A stretch of DNA of 5,730 nucleotides from Verrucomicrobiota bacterium (GCA_013152075.1 JAADHD010000097.1:3257-8986); one strand, 5' to 3'; shown: positions 1 to 5,730, numbered from the stretch's first letter. Notes: a model not told the origin generated them from the sequence alone. Program-made: numbers and translations.

Positions 1-59
1 AAACAGCCTTCTCCCTTGAAATCTGCACCGTCGAAGCCATAGTCGACAACAACACGTCG

Positions 60-740
60 ATGAGCGAACAAAACACATCAAAGCCGCTGAATGAGCAAAA
101 AGAAGCATCCCCGCTACCGGGCTGCATCATCATAATCATTACTTTGCTGGTTTTCGGAGGGCTGGCTGTGCTCTATATCGGCGTAGGCTACTGGATGAAC
201 AGCGAGCTCGACGCAATCACAAGCCCTAGCCCCGCTCAACTCAGTTTACCCAAGCCCGATCAGCAACAAGTGGATGCTGTGTATAAAAAACTCCAACAAC
301 TAAAACAAGCTACCGAAAAAAATGAAATGGTTCGAATTTCATTTTCAGCTCAAGACATCAACACCCTGCTCGCCACCGATCCTTTACTTGCTGACTTAAA
401 GGGAAAAGCTCTGGTCGAAAAAATCACCCCGGACGGAATTTTGACCAAGGTCAACCAGCAGCTTCGCAGCCTGCCAATGCGCCCGGATAGGTTCCTGAAT
501 GCCACTATCTCCTTTGTTCCGGTTGTTTTAAAAGACAGCGTAGTCTTTGAAATCCACGACGTCCAAGTTCTCGGAAAAGATGTTCCGCAAGGTTTTATCG
601 AAGGCTATTCAAAACAGGACTTCTATAAAGTGGACACCAAAAACGAAGCTCTGAAACCTATTTTACTTCAGCTTCGCCGGACTTATCTGGAAGCAGACCA
701 GATTATTGTAGAAACAGGAAAAGAGCCGCTCGATGGCTGA
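60..740 (+). CDS. Single-pass membrane protein of unknown function, upstream of FGE
   Basis: I do not recognise a named family. The 226-residue protein has a hydrophilic N-terminus of about 21 residues, one strongly hydrophobic segment at about 22-44 (with a run of five isoleucines) and a soluble region of about 180 residues, probably outside the cytoplasmic membrane. The soluble part begins with a short Lys/Gln-rich helix-like stretch (about 70-90), followed by a phrase of the type 'ISFSAQDINTLLA' and alternating hydrophobic strands. This layout recalls YpmS/DUF2140-like anchored domains, but that is only an impression. ATG 60 is the first Met; the frame stays open to the left edge, so a start outside the window cannot be excluded. 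No Shine-Dalgarno is evident. Its last 8 bases overlap the start of the FGE gene at 733, implying co-transcription and perhaps translational coupling. It is a real gene; its function is unknown. Confidence 0.8.
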   Translation: MSEQNTSKPLNEQKEASPLPGCIIIIITLLVFGGLAVLYIGVGYWMNSELDAITSPSPAQLSLPKPDQQQVDAVYKKLQQLKQATEKNEMVRISFSAQDINTLLATDPLLADLKGKALVEKITPDGILTKVNQQLRSLPMRPDRFLNATISFVPVVLKDSVVFEIHDVQVLGKDVPQGFIEGYSKQDFYKVDTKNEALKPILLQLRRTYLEADQIIVETGKEPLDG

Positions 741-1700
741 TGAAAAGGGTAGTTTAAAAGGCAAGTCATGCTGCGCACCGAGCTCAGGACGAGCGAATCC
801 GGATGAGCACGCGTTGACAAATATCACCGCTCCCTCGATGCAGGCAAAACCGACGACATGGTTCAACTGCGAGGAGGCCCTTTTCTCATGGGGGGAGAAG
901 GCCCTGAATGCTGGGGCGCTGATGGTGAAGGGCCGGTTCGAGAAATCACAATATCCCCCTTTCACTTGGATCGTTGCTGCGTCAGCAATAATGAGTTCGA
1001 ACAATTTGTGAAAGCCACTGCTTATCAAACTGAAGCGGAAAGATTCGGCTGGTCATTTGTGTTTTTTAACCAGATCCCCAAAGCCCGTCGCAAGGCCATG
1101 AGATTTGAAACGGTATACGGTCTTTCCTGGTGGGCGAAAGTCGACGACGCCGATTGGCGAAAACCTGGCGGCCCAAGTACTCATATTAGAAAAAAAATGG
1201 ATCACCCGGTCGTTCATGTTTCGTGGAACGACGCACAGGCTTACGCGCAGTGGCTCGGCAAACGCCTGCCCACGGAAGCCGAATGGGAATTCGCTGCCCG
1301 AGGAGGCCTCGAGCAACAACTCTACCCTTGGGGAAACGAGCTCACTCCCGATGGAAAACACCGCTGCAATATATGGCAAGGTCAATTTCCTGATAACGAC
1401 ACCGGGGAAGATGGTTTTCGTGGCACCGCACCGGCAAAGTCTTTCAAAGCCAATGATTTCGGCCTCTATAACATGAGCGGCAACGTGTGGGAGTGGATAC
1501 ATGACTGGTTCAGCCCCGCCTACCCACAAACCGCAAAGCCAGCAGACCCTCAAGGCCCGGAGAAGGGCGACAGCCGAATCATCCGTGGCGGTTCCTTCCT
1601 CTGCCACGACTCTTACTGCAATCGCTACCGTGTATCTGCCCGCACCTCCAACACCCCCGATTCATCGACCTGTCACACCGGCTTTCGATGTGCACTGTAA
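733..1700 (+). CDS. Formylglycine-generating enzyme (SUMF1/FGE family), N-terminus in a shifted frame
   Basis: FGE oxidises the active-site cysteine of sulfatases to formylglycine, using oxygen and copper(I). The body is read from about 849 to 1700. It carries the family hallmarks (numbering of the 322-residue repaired protein): GGPFLMGG and DGEGPVR (64-70) near the start, RLPTEAEWEFAARGG (178-192), NMSGNVWEW (247-255) and the C-terminal core GGSFLCHDSYCNRYR. The two catalytic, copper-binding cysteines are Cys291 (codon 1602-1604) and Cys296 (1617-1619), so this is a true FGE rather than a cysteine-less relative. The body frame has a stop at 804-806, and its first ATG is 858. The preceding 39 codons lie in another frame from ATG 733 and encode KGKSCCAPSSGR, the kind of CCxPSR leader I recall from bacterial FGEs. 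A single extra A at 846-849 joins them as QAK-TDDMVQLRGG. No signal peptide is seen, so the enzyme is probably cytoplasmic. No sulfatase gene lies in the window. The uninterrupted open frame is 858-1700. Confidence 0.92.
846..849 (+). other. Probable frameshift point in the FGE gene (A4 run)
   Basis: Reading from 733 goes CAG GCA AAA CCG and then out of the FGE frame. Stepping back one base after AAA gives ACC GAC GAC ATG GTT, the correct FGE reading. Five A residues instead of four would make one continuous 322-codon gene. The A-AAA arrangement also allows a tRNA-Lys to slip by -1, but this is not a canonical X XXY YYZ heptamer and I see no clear downstream stem-loop. Confidence 0.6.
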
Positions 1701-1708
1701 CAAATTCA

Positions 1709-2362
1709 TTACGCCTTTTTTACAGAAACACCTCGTTTACGCTTTGGATAAAGCTCCCGGCACATCCCACACACGGTACCATCACATCCTCGGGCAGAGC
1801 AATGTTCCCGTCCGTAAAAAATGATCTGTAAGTGCAAACGATTCCAACTCTCCTCGGCAAACAAACGCTTCAAATCTCTTTCAGTCTGCACCACGTTTTT
1901 ACCATTGGTAAGTTTCCACCTTTGAGCCAACCGATGAATATGAGTATCCACGGGAAAAGCCGGCACGCCAAAAGCCTGGGCCATCACCACCGAAGCTGTT
2001 TTATGACCCACTCCCGGTAATGCTTCCAGGTCTTCGAAATTTTCCGGCACCCGCCCTTGGTGTTTATCGATGATAATTTTTGAGAGCCCGGAAATCGCCT
2101 GACTTTTCCGCGGAGACAAACCGCAGGGACGAATGATCGCTTTGATATCATCTACAGCCAGTTCGGCCATAGTCTCTGGATTGTCCGCCAGTGCAAACAA
2201 TGCCGGAGTCACCTGATTGACCCGCACGTCAGTACATTGAGCTGAAAGCAATACCGCCACTAATAAAGTGTAAGGATCCTTATGATCCAATGGAATGGGA
2301 GTTTCTGGATAGAGCTCATCCAGCCTCTTCAAAATTAGCTCAGCCCTTTCAGCCTTCGTCAT
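1709..2362 (-). CDS. nth: Endonuclease III (DNA glycosylase/AP lyase)
   Basis: Removes oxidised pyrimidines from DNA and nicks the abasic site in base excision repair. The 217-residue length is normal for bacterial Nth. It contains the conserved LLSAQCTD segment (39-45), the helix-hairpin-helix LPGVGHKTA (115-123) with catalytic Lys121, and VDTHIHR with catalytic Asp139; these match E. coli Lys120 and Asp138. The C-terminal cysteine cluster is unusual: Cys188, 193, 198 and 201, spaced C-x4-C-x4-C-x2-C instead of the standard C-x6-C-x2-C-x5-C, and no cysteine follows 201. I recall a related GRExCxARGxD variant in Bacteroidota-type Nth proteins, so this may be a lineage form. The start at 2362 lies 18 bases downstream of the 3D-domain gene's stop, so the two are probably one transcript. 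No Shine-Dalgarno is visible. The stop is 8 bases from the convergent FGE stop, leaving no room for a separate terminator. Confidence 0.96.
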   Translation of the reverse strand: MTKAERAELILKRLDELYPETPIPLDHKDPYTLLVAVLLSAQCTDVRVNQVTPALFALADNPETMAELAVDDIKAIIRPCGLSPRKSQAISGLSKIIIDKHQGRVPENFEDLEALPGVGHKTASVVMAQAFGVPAFPVDTHIHRLAQRWKLTNGKNVVQTERDLKRLFAEESWNRLHLQIIFYGREHCSARGCDGTVCGMCRELYPKRKRGVSVKKA

Positions 2363-2380
2363 GAAAGCACGATAGGTCGT

Positions 2381-3076
2381 TCAAACGCTAAATCCATCCC
2401 GCAATTCCTCAGGAATATGAATGATTTTCTGCTGGATGACTTCCAACATCTGGCGCACATGCGGCGCTTTTCCGGCACGGGATTTCAAAATCCGCTCGCT
2501 TTCAGAAAAACTCCCCCACTCCAATACTTTAATCCCCACATGTCGCGTTCCCCACCGCTTCATCGACGACAGACTCGGCTTGTAAATATCTATCGTATCA
2601 GACCCAACCAAGGCACTCCCGTAATCTTCAACCACATACTCCTGTGGCAACCCGTCGATCTTAAATCGTGTTCCCAACGGAAAACGTGACCAATCAGCAG
2701 CCGCACTGCGGTGGTCTTCGGTGTGCTTCAAAACGCCCCCCGCCGCATTGCTTTTACCATATTTCCAACTATCACGCTCTTGATGCGAATAAGCCGTCGT
2801 TCTCACCACAAATTCACTAGGCGCACTTTTACGAATCTGCTTGGCTCGTGCACTCTCGGCTCGCGATTCTGCTCGTGTTGGGGCGATCTTTGTTGTTTCG
2901 CTCTGAGGCGCAAGCGCGGTTGAAATGGGTTCATCTGCGCTGGCAACAGGCGCAGGCTGAATTGCTGGCATTGCCGGCGAAATGGTATGGCTAAGGTGAG
3001 TATGGGTGCTGCAACTGGAAACAGCCACCGCTACAAACAATGCGCTCGTTACACTATAATACTTACGTAAGTCCAT
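2381..3076 (-). CDS. 3D-domain lipoprotein, probable cell-wall-associated
   Basis: A 231-residue exported protein. The N-terminus has a short basic start (RK at 4-5), a hydrophobic stretch at about 9-19 and the lipobox V-S-S-Cys22, so it is probably a lipoprotein. A low-complexity linker rich in Ala, Pro, Ser, Glu and Arg follows (about 23-87). Residues about 90-188 form a 3D (Asp-Asp-Asp) domain: TTAYSHQE, AAADWSRFPLGTRF with Asp128, VVEDYGSAL with Asp151, and DTIDIYKPS with Asp163. All three signature aspartates are present. This double-psi beta-barrel domain is found in peptidoglycan-active proteins such as MltA-type lytic transglycosylases and Gram-positive Rpf/YabE-like proteins. No separate catalytic or LysM domain is seen, so whether it is an enzyme is open. 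A basic tail of about 40 residues follows the domain. The gene leads a pair with nth; the link is probably just co-transcription. Confidence 0.9.
   Translation of the reverse strand: MDLRKYYSVTSALFVAVAVSSCSTHTHLSHTISPAMPAIQPAPVASADEPISTALAPQSETTKIAPTRAESRAESARAKQIRKSAPSEFVVRTTAYSHQERDSWKYGKSNAAGGVLKHTEDHRSAAADWSRFPLGTRFKIDGLPQEYVVEDYGSALVGSDTIDIYKPSLSSMKRWGTRHVGIKVLEWGSFSESERILKSRAGKAPHVRQMLEVIQQKIIHIPEELRDGFSV
3061..3072. repeat. 12-bp perfect palindrome at the start of the 3D-lipoprotein gene
   Basis: ACTTACGTAAGT is its own reverse complement and covers codons 2-6 of the lipoprotein gene. It could be an operator half-site pair or a small mRNA hairpin close to the start codon. A perfect 12-mer palindrome is expected about once by chance in a window this size, so it carries weight only because other dyads lie within 75 bases. 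Confidence 0.3.
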
Positions 3077-3089
3077 CTCGATCTAGTAT

Positions 3090-3109
3090 TTAAATATGAT
3101 TAAATATCA
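3090..3109. repeat. Tandem 10-bp repeat in the divergent intergenic region
   Basis: TTAAATATGA (3090-3099) is followed directly by TTAAATATCA (3100-3109), identical at nine of ten positions. One helical turn of spacing and a place beside or within the possible promoter make it a candidate regulator-binding site, though AT-rich tandem copies also arise by replication slippage. Confidence 0.5.
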
Positions 3110-3120
3110 ATCTTTGTCCA
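3091..3120 (-). promoter_or_regulatory. Possible promoter for the 3D-lipoprotein/nth pair
   Basis: On the minus strand TGGACA (3120-3115) matches five of six bases of a sigma-70 -35 box. TATTTA (3096-3091) follows after 18 bases as a weak -10. The region is much more AT-rich than the genes around it. Transcription would begin very near the start codon at 3076, giving an almost leaderless message. The weak -10 keeps confidence low. Confidence 0.3.
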
Positions 3121-3135
3121 GAAAATAGTATTTTC
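3121..3135. promoter_or_regulatory. Inverted repeat, possible operator
   Basis: GAAAATA-G-TATTTTC has seven-base arms around a single central base. An outer CCAGA (3118-3122) also pairs with TCTGG (3140-3144). It touches the candidate -35 box of the lipoprotein gene and lies between the divergent transcription units. The 238-base intergenic region (3077-3314) otherwise shows no gene, and I found no convincing plus-strand promoter in it. Confidence 0.35.
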
Positions 3136-3314
3136 ACTCTCTGGCAACACTCGTTCCTCTAACGCCGACTATATAACTCAACAACTATAAAGATCAAACG
3201 GTTTTCAATAATCTGACAGTCGTCGGCCCTTGAGAGCAGAACCATTGCATAAAATGTCTGATTGCCAACAAAGAAAGCTCTTGCGTCGACCTGTTAGTTC
3301 AGAAAAGATGAGCT

Positions 3315-4226
3315 ATGCCCGACACCGCCCAGCTGAAAGAAGCAATAACCACGCTTACAGGGATCCTCCAAAAACAACAGGATCTAGGAAAAGAGCGAAC
3401 TTTGCTCTCAAAATCCCACTTGGATATTCTGGAAGGCCTCCCGCAAAAAATCTCCCAGATGAACCCTCTACCCGTTCCTGTAGCTCCTGCCCCGCCTTCA
3501 TTGGCTCCCGCAAAAGCAATTTCTCCCTCTTCTTCCGCAAAGTCATCGGCCAACGATAATGCCTATCTTGCTCGTGGAATCGAATGCCTGATGCCCGAAG
3601 GAAAAACCAAACGAGAGCGTCTCAACCACCTCGCCAAAATGGTCAAAATGGACACCCAATGCCAATCGCTTGGCACCTTGCGTGAAACCATGGTTTTTGC
3701 CAGCGGCAACCCTGACGCCAAATTGATGTTGGTTGGCGAAGCTCCGGGCTCTGAAGAAGAAGCGCAGCACAAACCCTTTGTCGGTCCTGCCGGGCAACTA
3801 TTGGATAAAATACTGGGGGCCATGGGATTGAGTCGGCAGGATGTTTATGTCAGCAACATCGTGAAGTTTCGCCCACAAGTCGCTGGAAGCGGTGATACAA
3901 GTACCGAACACCGGAAACCTCATCGCGACGAAATTAAAAACTGCCTGAAATTTATCATGGCGGAAATCGATGTCGTTCAACCTGCCGTTATTGTCGCCCT
4001 CGGCGGGACGGCTGCCAATGCACTACTGGACAATCAGGAACCGGTGGGGAGTTTACGAGAACAAAATCACTCGCTCAAAGCCATTCCAGTAATTGTCACC
4101 TATCATCCATCCTACCTGCTACATTGTGAATCAAGTTCCCCTGGAAAATTTAAAGCAGAGAAACGTAAAGTTTGGAACGACATGAAGTCAGCTATGGAAA
4201 AACTTGGCCAGCCTTCTCAAAGCTGA
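3315..4226 (+). CDS. Uracil-DNA glycosylase, family 4-like, with N-terminal extension
   Basis: Excises uracil from DNA at the first step of base excision repair. The catalytic domain covers about residues 105-300. It has motif A GEAPG (141-145) followed by SEEE and KPFVGPAGQLLDKIL, the VYVSNIVKFRP strand, VIVALGGTAANALL, and motif B YHPSYLL (His264). These fit the family 4/5 (UdgA-like) superfamily rather than UNG. Of the four [4Fe-4S] cysteines usual in family 4, only two have counterparts: Cys116 (DTQC) and Cys210 (IKNC). The second cysteine of the first pair is absent, and the VKCRP position is Phe185, so a normal cluster is unlikely. Residues 1-50 look helical and 51-79 are a Pro/Ala/Ser-rich linker, making it about 100 residues longer than minimal family 4 enzymes. 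ATG 3315 is the first Met after an in-frame stop at 3309-3311. It leads a probable operon with the next two genes. Confidence 0.93.
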   Translation: MPDTAQLKEAITTLTGILQKQQDLGKERTLLSKSHLDILEGLPQKISQMNPLPVPVAPAPPSLAPAKAISPSSSAKSSANDNAYLARGIECLMPEGKTKRERLNHLAKMVKMDTQCQSLGTLRETMVFASGNPDAKLMLVGEAPGSEEEAQHKPFVGPAGQLLDKILGAMGLSRQDVYVSNIVKFRPQVAGSGDTSTEHRKPHRDEIKNCLKFIMAEIDVVQPAVIVALGGTAANALLDNQEPVGSLREQNHSLKAIPVIVTYHPSYLLHCESSSPGKFKAEKRKVWNDMKSAMEKLGQPSQS

Positions 4227-4241
4227 TTCTGCTCAATCAAC

Positions 4242-5082
4242 ATGAATCAATCCGAAGAACCCCCTGCCAGTAAGGCATTCACCACCTTCCTCCCGCTCTT
4301 CCACGGGACGTAACGCTTGCTTGATTGCCGGCACCATCGTGACACTGGCGGTATGCACCACCTTGGTGATTGTCGGCATAAAAGCTCTCGAAACTTACCA
4401 ATCCATCGCCGCGGGATTGCAGGGTCCATTCCTAGAATCAAAGATTCAGGAGACTTTCCAGAACACCGCCTTTGCAGCAAGTGGTAACGAGGGTGGCATT
4501 TTGGAAGTTGCCACCGCAGACACCACCGAAATTTTTGCAAAAAAATCCGAGATCTCTTTATTCGATCACATCCTCCCTCTGGGCGCTACCGTATCAGAGA
4601 TTCAAATTCCCGCAGTGTACCGTTACCACATCGACCTTAACGATGCGTGGCAGATCAGCTCGCAACAGAACAAATGCGTTGTCGTCGCTCCGAAGATCAG
4701 CGCCAGTCTTCCCGTTGCCTTTGATACCGGAAAAATGAAAAGCAAAACTGCCAGCGGCTGGGCCAGATGGAACAAACACGAAAACCTCAGCGAACTAAAA
4801 AAAAGCCTGACGGGAAAACTTGCTAAAAAAGCCGTCTCGCCAAAAAACATCGACCGGGTTCGTGAAGAAGCCCGGCTCTCCATTGCCAAATTTGTAAAAA
4901 CGTGGCTACTTCATCAAGAACACTGGAACAAAGAACGCTTCACCGAAATCATCATCCTATTCCCCGATGAAGTCGAAAGCCTGGACCTAAAACCAGGCCA
5001 TCCCTTGCCTCCCGCAACCCTCCGTCTCAACCATACCGTATCCCCCCCGGCACCCGAAGCCCTTCCCGAAACCAAACTATGA
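4242..5082 (+). CDS. Membrane-anchored DUF4230-like protein, start in a shifted frame
   Basis: The body frame (from 4246 in the open frame, with TTG 4321 as the first usable start) encodes one transmembrane segment, LIAGTIVTLAVCTTLVIVG, then a soluble domain of about 225 residues. Its strands (ILEVATADTTEIF, SEIQIPAVYRYHIDL, VVVAPKISASLPVAFDT) and the later helical part ending in KFVKTWLL resemble DUF4230, a family of unknown function; I hold this loosely. A Pro-rich tail ends the protein. Starting at TTG 4321 would put residue 1 inside the membrane segment, and no ATG or GTG precedes it in frame. ATG 4242, 15 bases after the UDG stop, opens another frame that ends at 4311-4313. Removing one C from the C5 run at 4260-4264 fuses it to the body, giving 279 residues with a basic leader (R11, R18, R23) before the membrane, as the positive-inside rule predicts. 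The stop overlaps the next start (ATGA). Confidence 0.72.
4260..4264 (+). other. Probable frameshift point in the DUF4230-like gene (C5 run)
   Basis: From ATG 4242 the reading is GAA CCC CCT GCC and reaches TAA at 4311. With four C residues it becomes GAA CCC CTG CCA and stays open into the transmembrane body. The join could lie elsewhere between 4246 and 4310, but this is the longest homopolymer there. CCC-C is also a sequence on which tRNA-Pro can slip by +1. Confidence 0.45.
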
Positions 5083-5633
5083 GCATTCAATCTCTCTGTA
5101 TCTTTTGCGGATCCAAAAAGGGTCGGTTACCGATTTACGCAGACACCGCAGCAGACATCGGGCGCTCCATGGCCAGCAAAGGCATCCGGCTCGTCTATGG
5201 GGGCGGCAGCGTCGGCTTGATGGGAGTTTTGGCCGACGCCTGCCTCGAAGCCGGAGGAGAGGTCATTGGAGTCATAACCGAACAGCTCATGGATCTGGAA
5301 CTCGGCCACAGCGACCTCACCGAACTCTGCGTAGTTGATACCATGCTTGATCGTAAAGCACTGATGGCAGATCGCGCCGATGCTTTCATCTCCATTCCGG
5401 GTAGTGTGGGAACACTGGATGAACTGTTCGAAATGTTGACCTGGACACAGCTGAACATCCATTTCAAGCCCTCGGGACTGCTTAATATCAACGGTTACTA
5501 TGACAACTTGATTGCCCTGATAGACAATCTCGTCAAAGAAGAGTTTTTGTCTCAGCCCCACGCCGACCAGCTACATGTAGAAACCAACTTCGACACCTTG
5601 TTGGCTCGATTGGAAAGCATGGCGACCGGCTGA
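5079..5633 (+). CDS. LOG-family (TIGR00730) nucleoside-monophosphate phosphoribohydrolase
   Basis: A 184-residue Rossmann-fold protein of the LOG family. Characterised members cleave the N-glycosidic bond of AMP or cytokinin riboside 5'-monophosphates, releasing the base and ribose 5-phosphate. It has the N-terminal CIFCGSKKG strand-loop, the nucleotide-binding YGGGSVGLMG stretch, the MLDRKALM segment with Arg92, and the signature IPGSVGTLDE (106-115) ending in Glu115. Arg92 and Glu115 correspond to residues known to be needed for catalysis. The signature deviates from PGGxGTxxE: the second glycine is Ser109. Length is normal for the short LOG group. ATG 5079 overlaps the upstream TGA as ATGA, indicating translational coupling to the membrane-protein gene; no Shine-Dalgarno is obvious. 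Bacterial LOG proteins are often household nucleotide hydrolases, so cytokinin production should not be assumed. It is the last gene of the run. Confidence 0.93.
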   Translation: MSIQSLCIFCGSKKGRLPIYADTAADIGRSMASKGIRLVYGGGSVGLMGVLADACLEAGGEVIGVITEQLMDLELGHSDLTELCVVDTMLDRKALMADRADAFISIPGSVGTLDELFEMLTWTQLNIHFKPSGLLNINGYYDNLIALIDNLVKEEFLSQPHADQLHVETNFDTLLARLESMATG

Positions 5634-5679
5634 TTCAATCTCCTCTTCAAACTGTTGCATTTTTCAGATAAGATCGCAC

Positions 5680-5730
5680 TCAAGCTTGAAGCTCAAGCTG
5701 TCTGACCTGCATTTCATCCGCCGCAATCTG
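5680..5730 (-). CDS. Possible C-terminal end of a gene running in from the right edge
   Basis: On the minus strand one frame is open from the edge to TGA at 5682-5680 and encodes QIAADEMQVRQLELQA, an Ala/Glu/Gln-rich helix-like tail. It would converge on the LOG gene with 46 bases between stops. Another minus frame is also open for about 21 codons, so the assignment rests only on how protein-like this reading appears. Product unknown. Confidence 0.3.
   Translation of the reverse strand, partial: QIAADEMQVRQLELQA
5683..5699. repeat. Inverted repeat with 7-bp arms downstream of the LOG gene
   Basis: AGCTTGA (5683-5689) and TCAAGCT (5693-5699) pair around the loop AGC. The same stretch holds the direct repeat CTCAAGCT (5679-5686 and 5692-5699). 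No T-tract follows on either strand, so it is not a standard intrinsic terminator. It may simply be repetitive coding sequence of the possible minus-strand gene. Confidence 0.35.

Noticed and set aside
1..59. Possible neighbouring gene end or start at the left edge: a plus frame ending at TAG 40-42, a minus-strand ATG at 40-38 reading MASTVQISREKAV, and another open minus frame
   Set aside because: Three mutually exclusive short readings all look protein-like and none has a ribosome site or enough length to decide, so none is called.
843..850. Programmed -1 ribosomal frameshift site in the FGE gene
   Set aside because: GGCAAAAC is not a canonical slippery heptamer and no downstream stem-loop or internal Shine-Dalgarno stimulator is evident; a one-base homopolymer change is simpler.
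1053..1607. Long minus-strand open frame opposite the FGE gene (184 codons)
   Set aside because: It lies wholly antisense to conserved FGE coding sequence and shows no recognisable domain; it is a shadow frame.
3230..3559. Plus-strand open frame of 109 codons overlapping the start of the UDG gene
   Set aside because: Its translation is rich in Arg, Ser and Pro without any motif and overlaps the UDG frame, whose downstream part is clearly real; the UDG start at 3315 directly follows an in-frame stop.
5127..5561. Minus-strand open frame of 144 codons opposite the LOG gene
   Set aside because: It is antisense to a well-conserved Rossmann-fold gene with all its motifs; a shadow frame.
5683..5699. 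Intrinsic terminator after the LOG gene
   Set aside because: The stem has no T-tract on either strand and starts 49 bases after the stop, so it is listed only as an inverted repeat.

Overview
The window looks like ordinary chromosomal DNA from a moderate-GC bacterium. The protein styles suggest Verrucomicrobiota, possibly an Opitutae/Puniceicoccales-type marine lineage. The clues are a copper-type formylglycine-generating enzyme, a family 4-like uracil-DNA glycosylase with a low-complexity N-terminal extension, an endonuclease III with a variant cysteine cluster, a 3D-domain lipoprotein, and few clear Shine-Dalgarno sequences. This placement is from remembered family resemblance, not a search. 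I see no mobile elements, phage genes, CRISPR arrays, tRNAs or rRNAs.

Layout, left to right. (1) A plus-strand pair: a small single-pass membrane protein of unknown function (60-740), overlapped by a formylglycine-generating enzyme (FGE, sulfatase maturation; 733-1700). (2) A minus-strand pair: a 3D-domain lipoprotein (3076-2381) followed 18 bases later by endonuclease III (nth, 2362-1709). It converges on the FGE gene with only 8 bases between the two stop codons. (3) A 238-base divergent intergenic region (3077-3314) with small dyads and a tandem repeat, the likely control region for the lipoprotein/nth pair and for the operon to its right. (4) A plus-strand run: uracil-DNA glycosylase (3315-4226), a membrane-anchored protein resembling DUF4230 (about 4242-5082) and a LOG/TIGR00730-type nucleoside-monophosphate hydrolase (5079-5633, ATGA overlap with its neighbour). 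(5) A possible tail of a minus-strand gene at the right edge (5730-5680).

The main observations are two reading-frame breaks near gene starts. The N-terminus of FGE (733-849) is in a different frame from its body (849-1700), and the join falls on an A4 run at 846-849. The DUF4230-like gene has its only good start (4242) in a different frame from its body, and the join can be made at a C5 run at 4260-4264. Each is repaired by a one-base change in a homopolymer. Homopolymer sequencing errors or recent mutations are therefore the leading explanations, with slippage or phase variation as less likely alternatives.

Two base-excision-repair enzymes sit on either side of the divergent region (Nth for oxidised pyrimidines, UDG for uracil), and both depart from the textbook [4Fe-4S] cysteine pattern. 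I did not find a convincing undescribed multi-gene system. The least understood proteins are the two single-pass membrane proteins.
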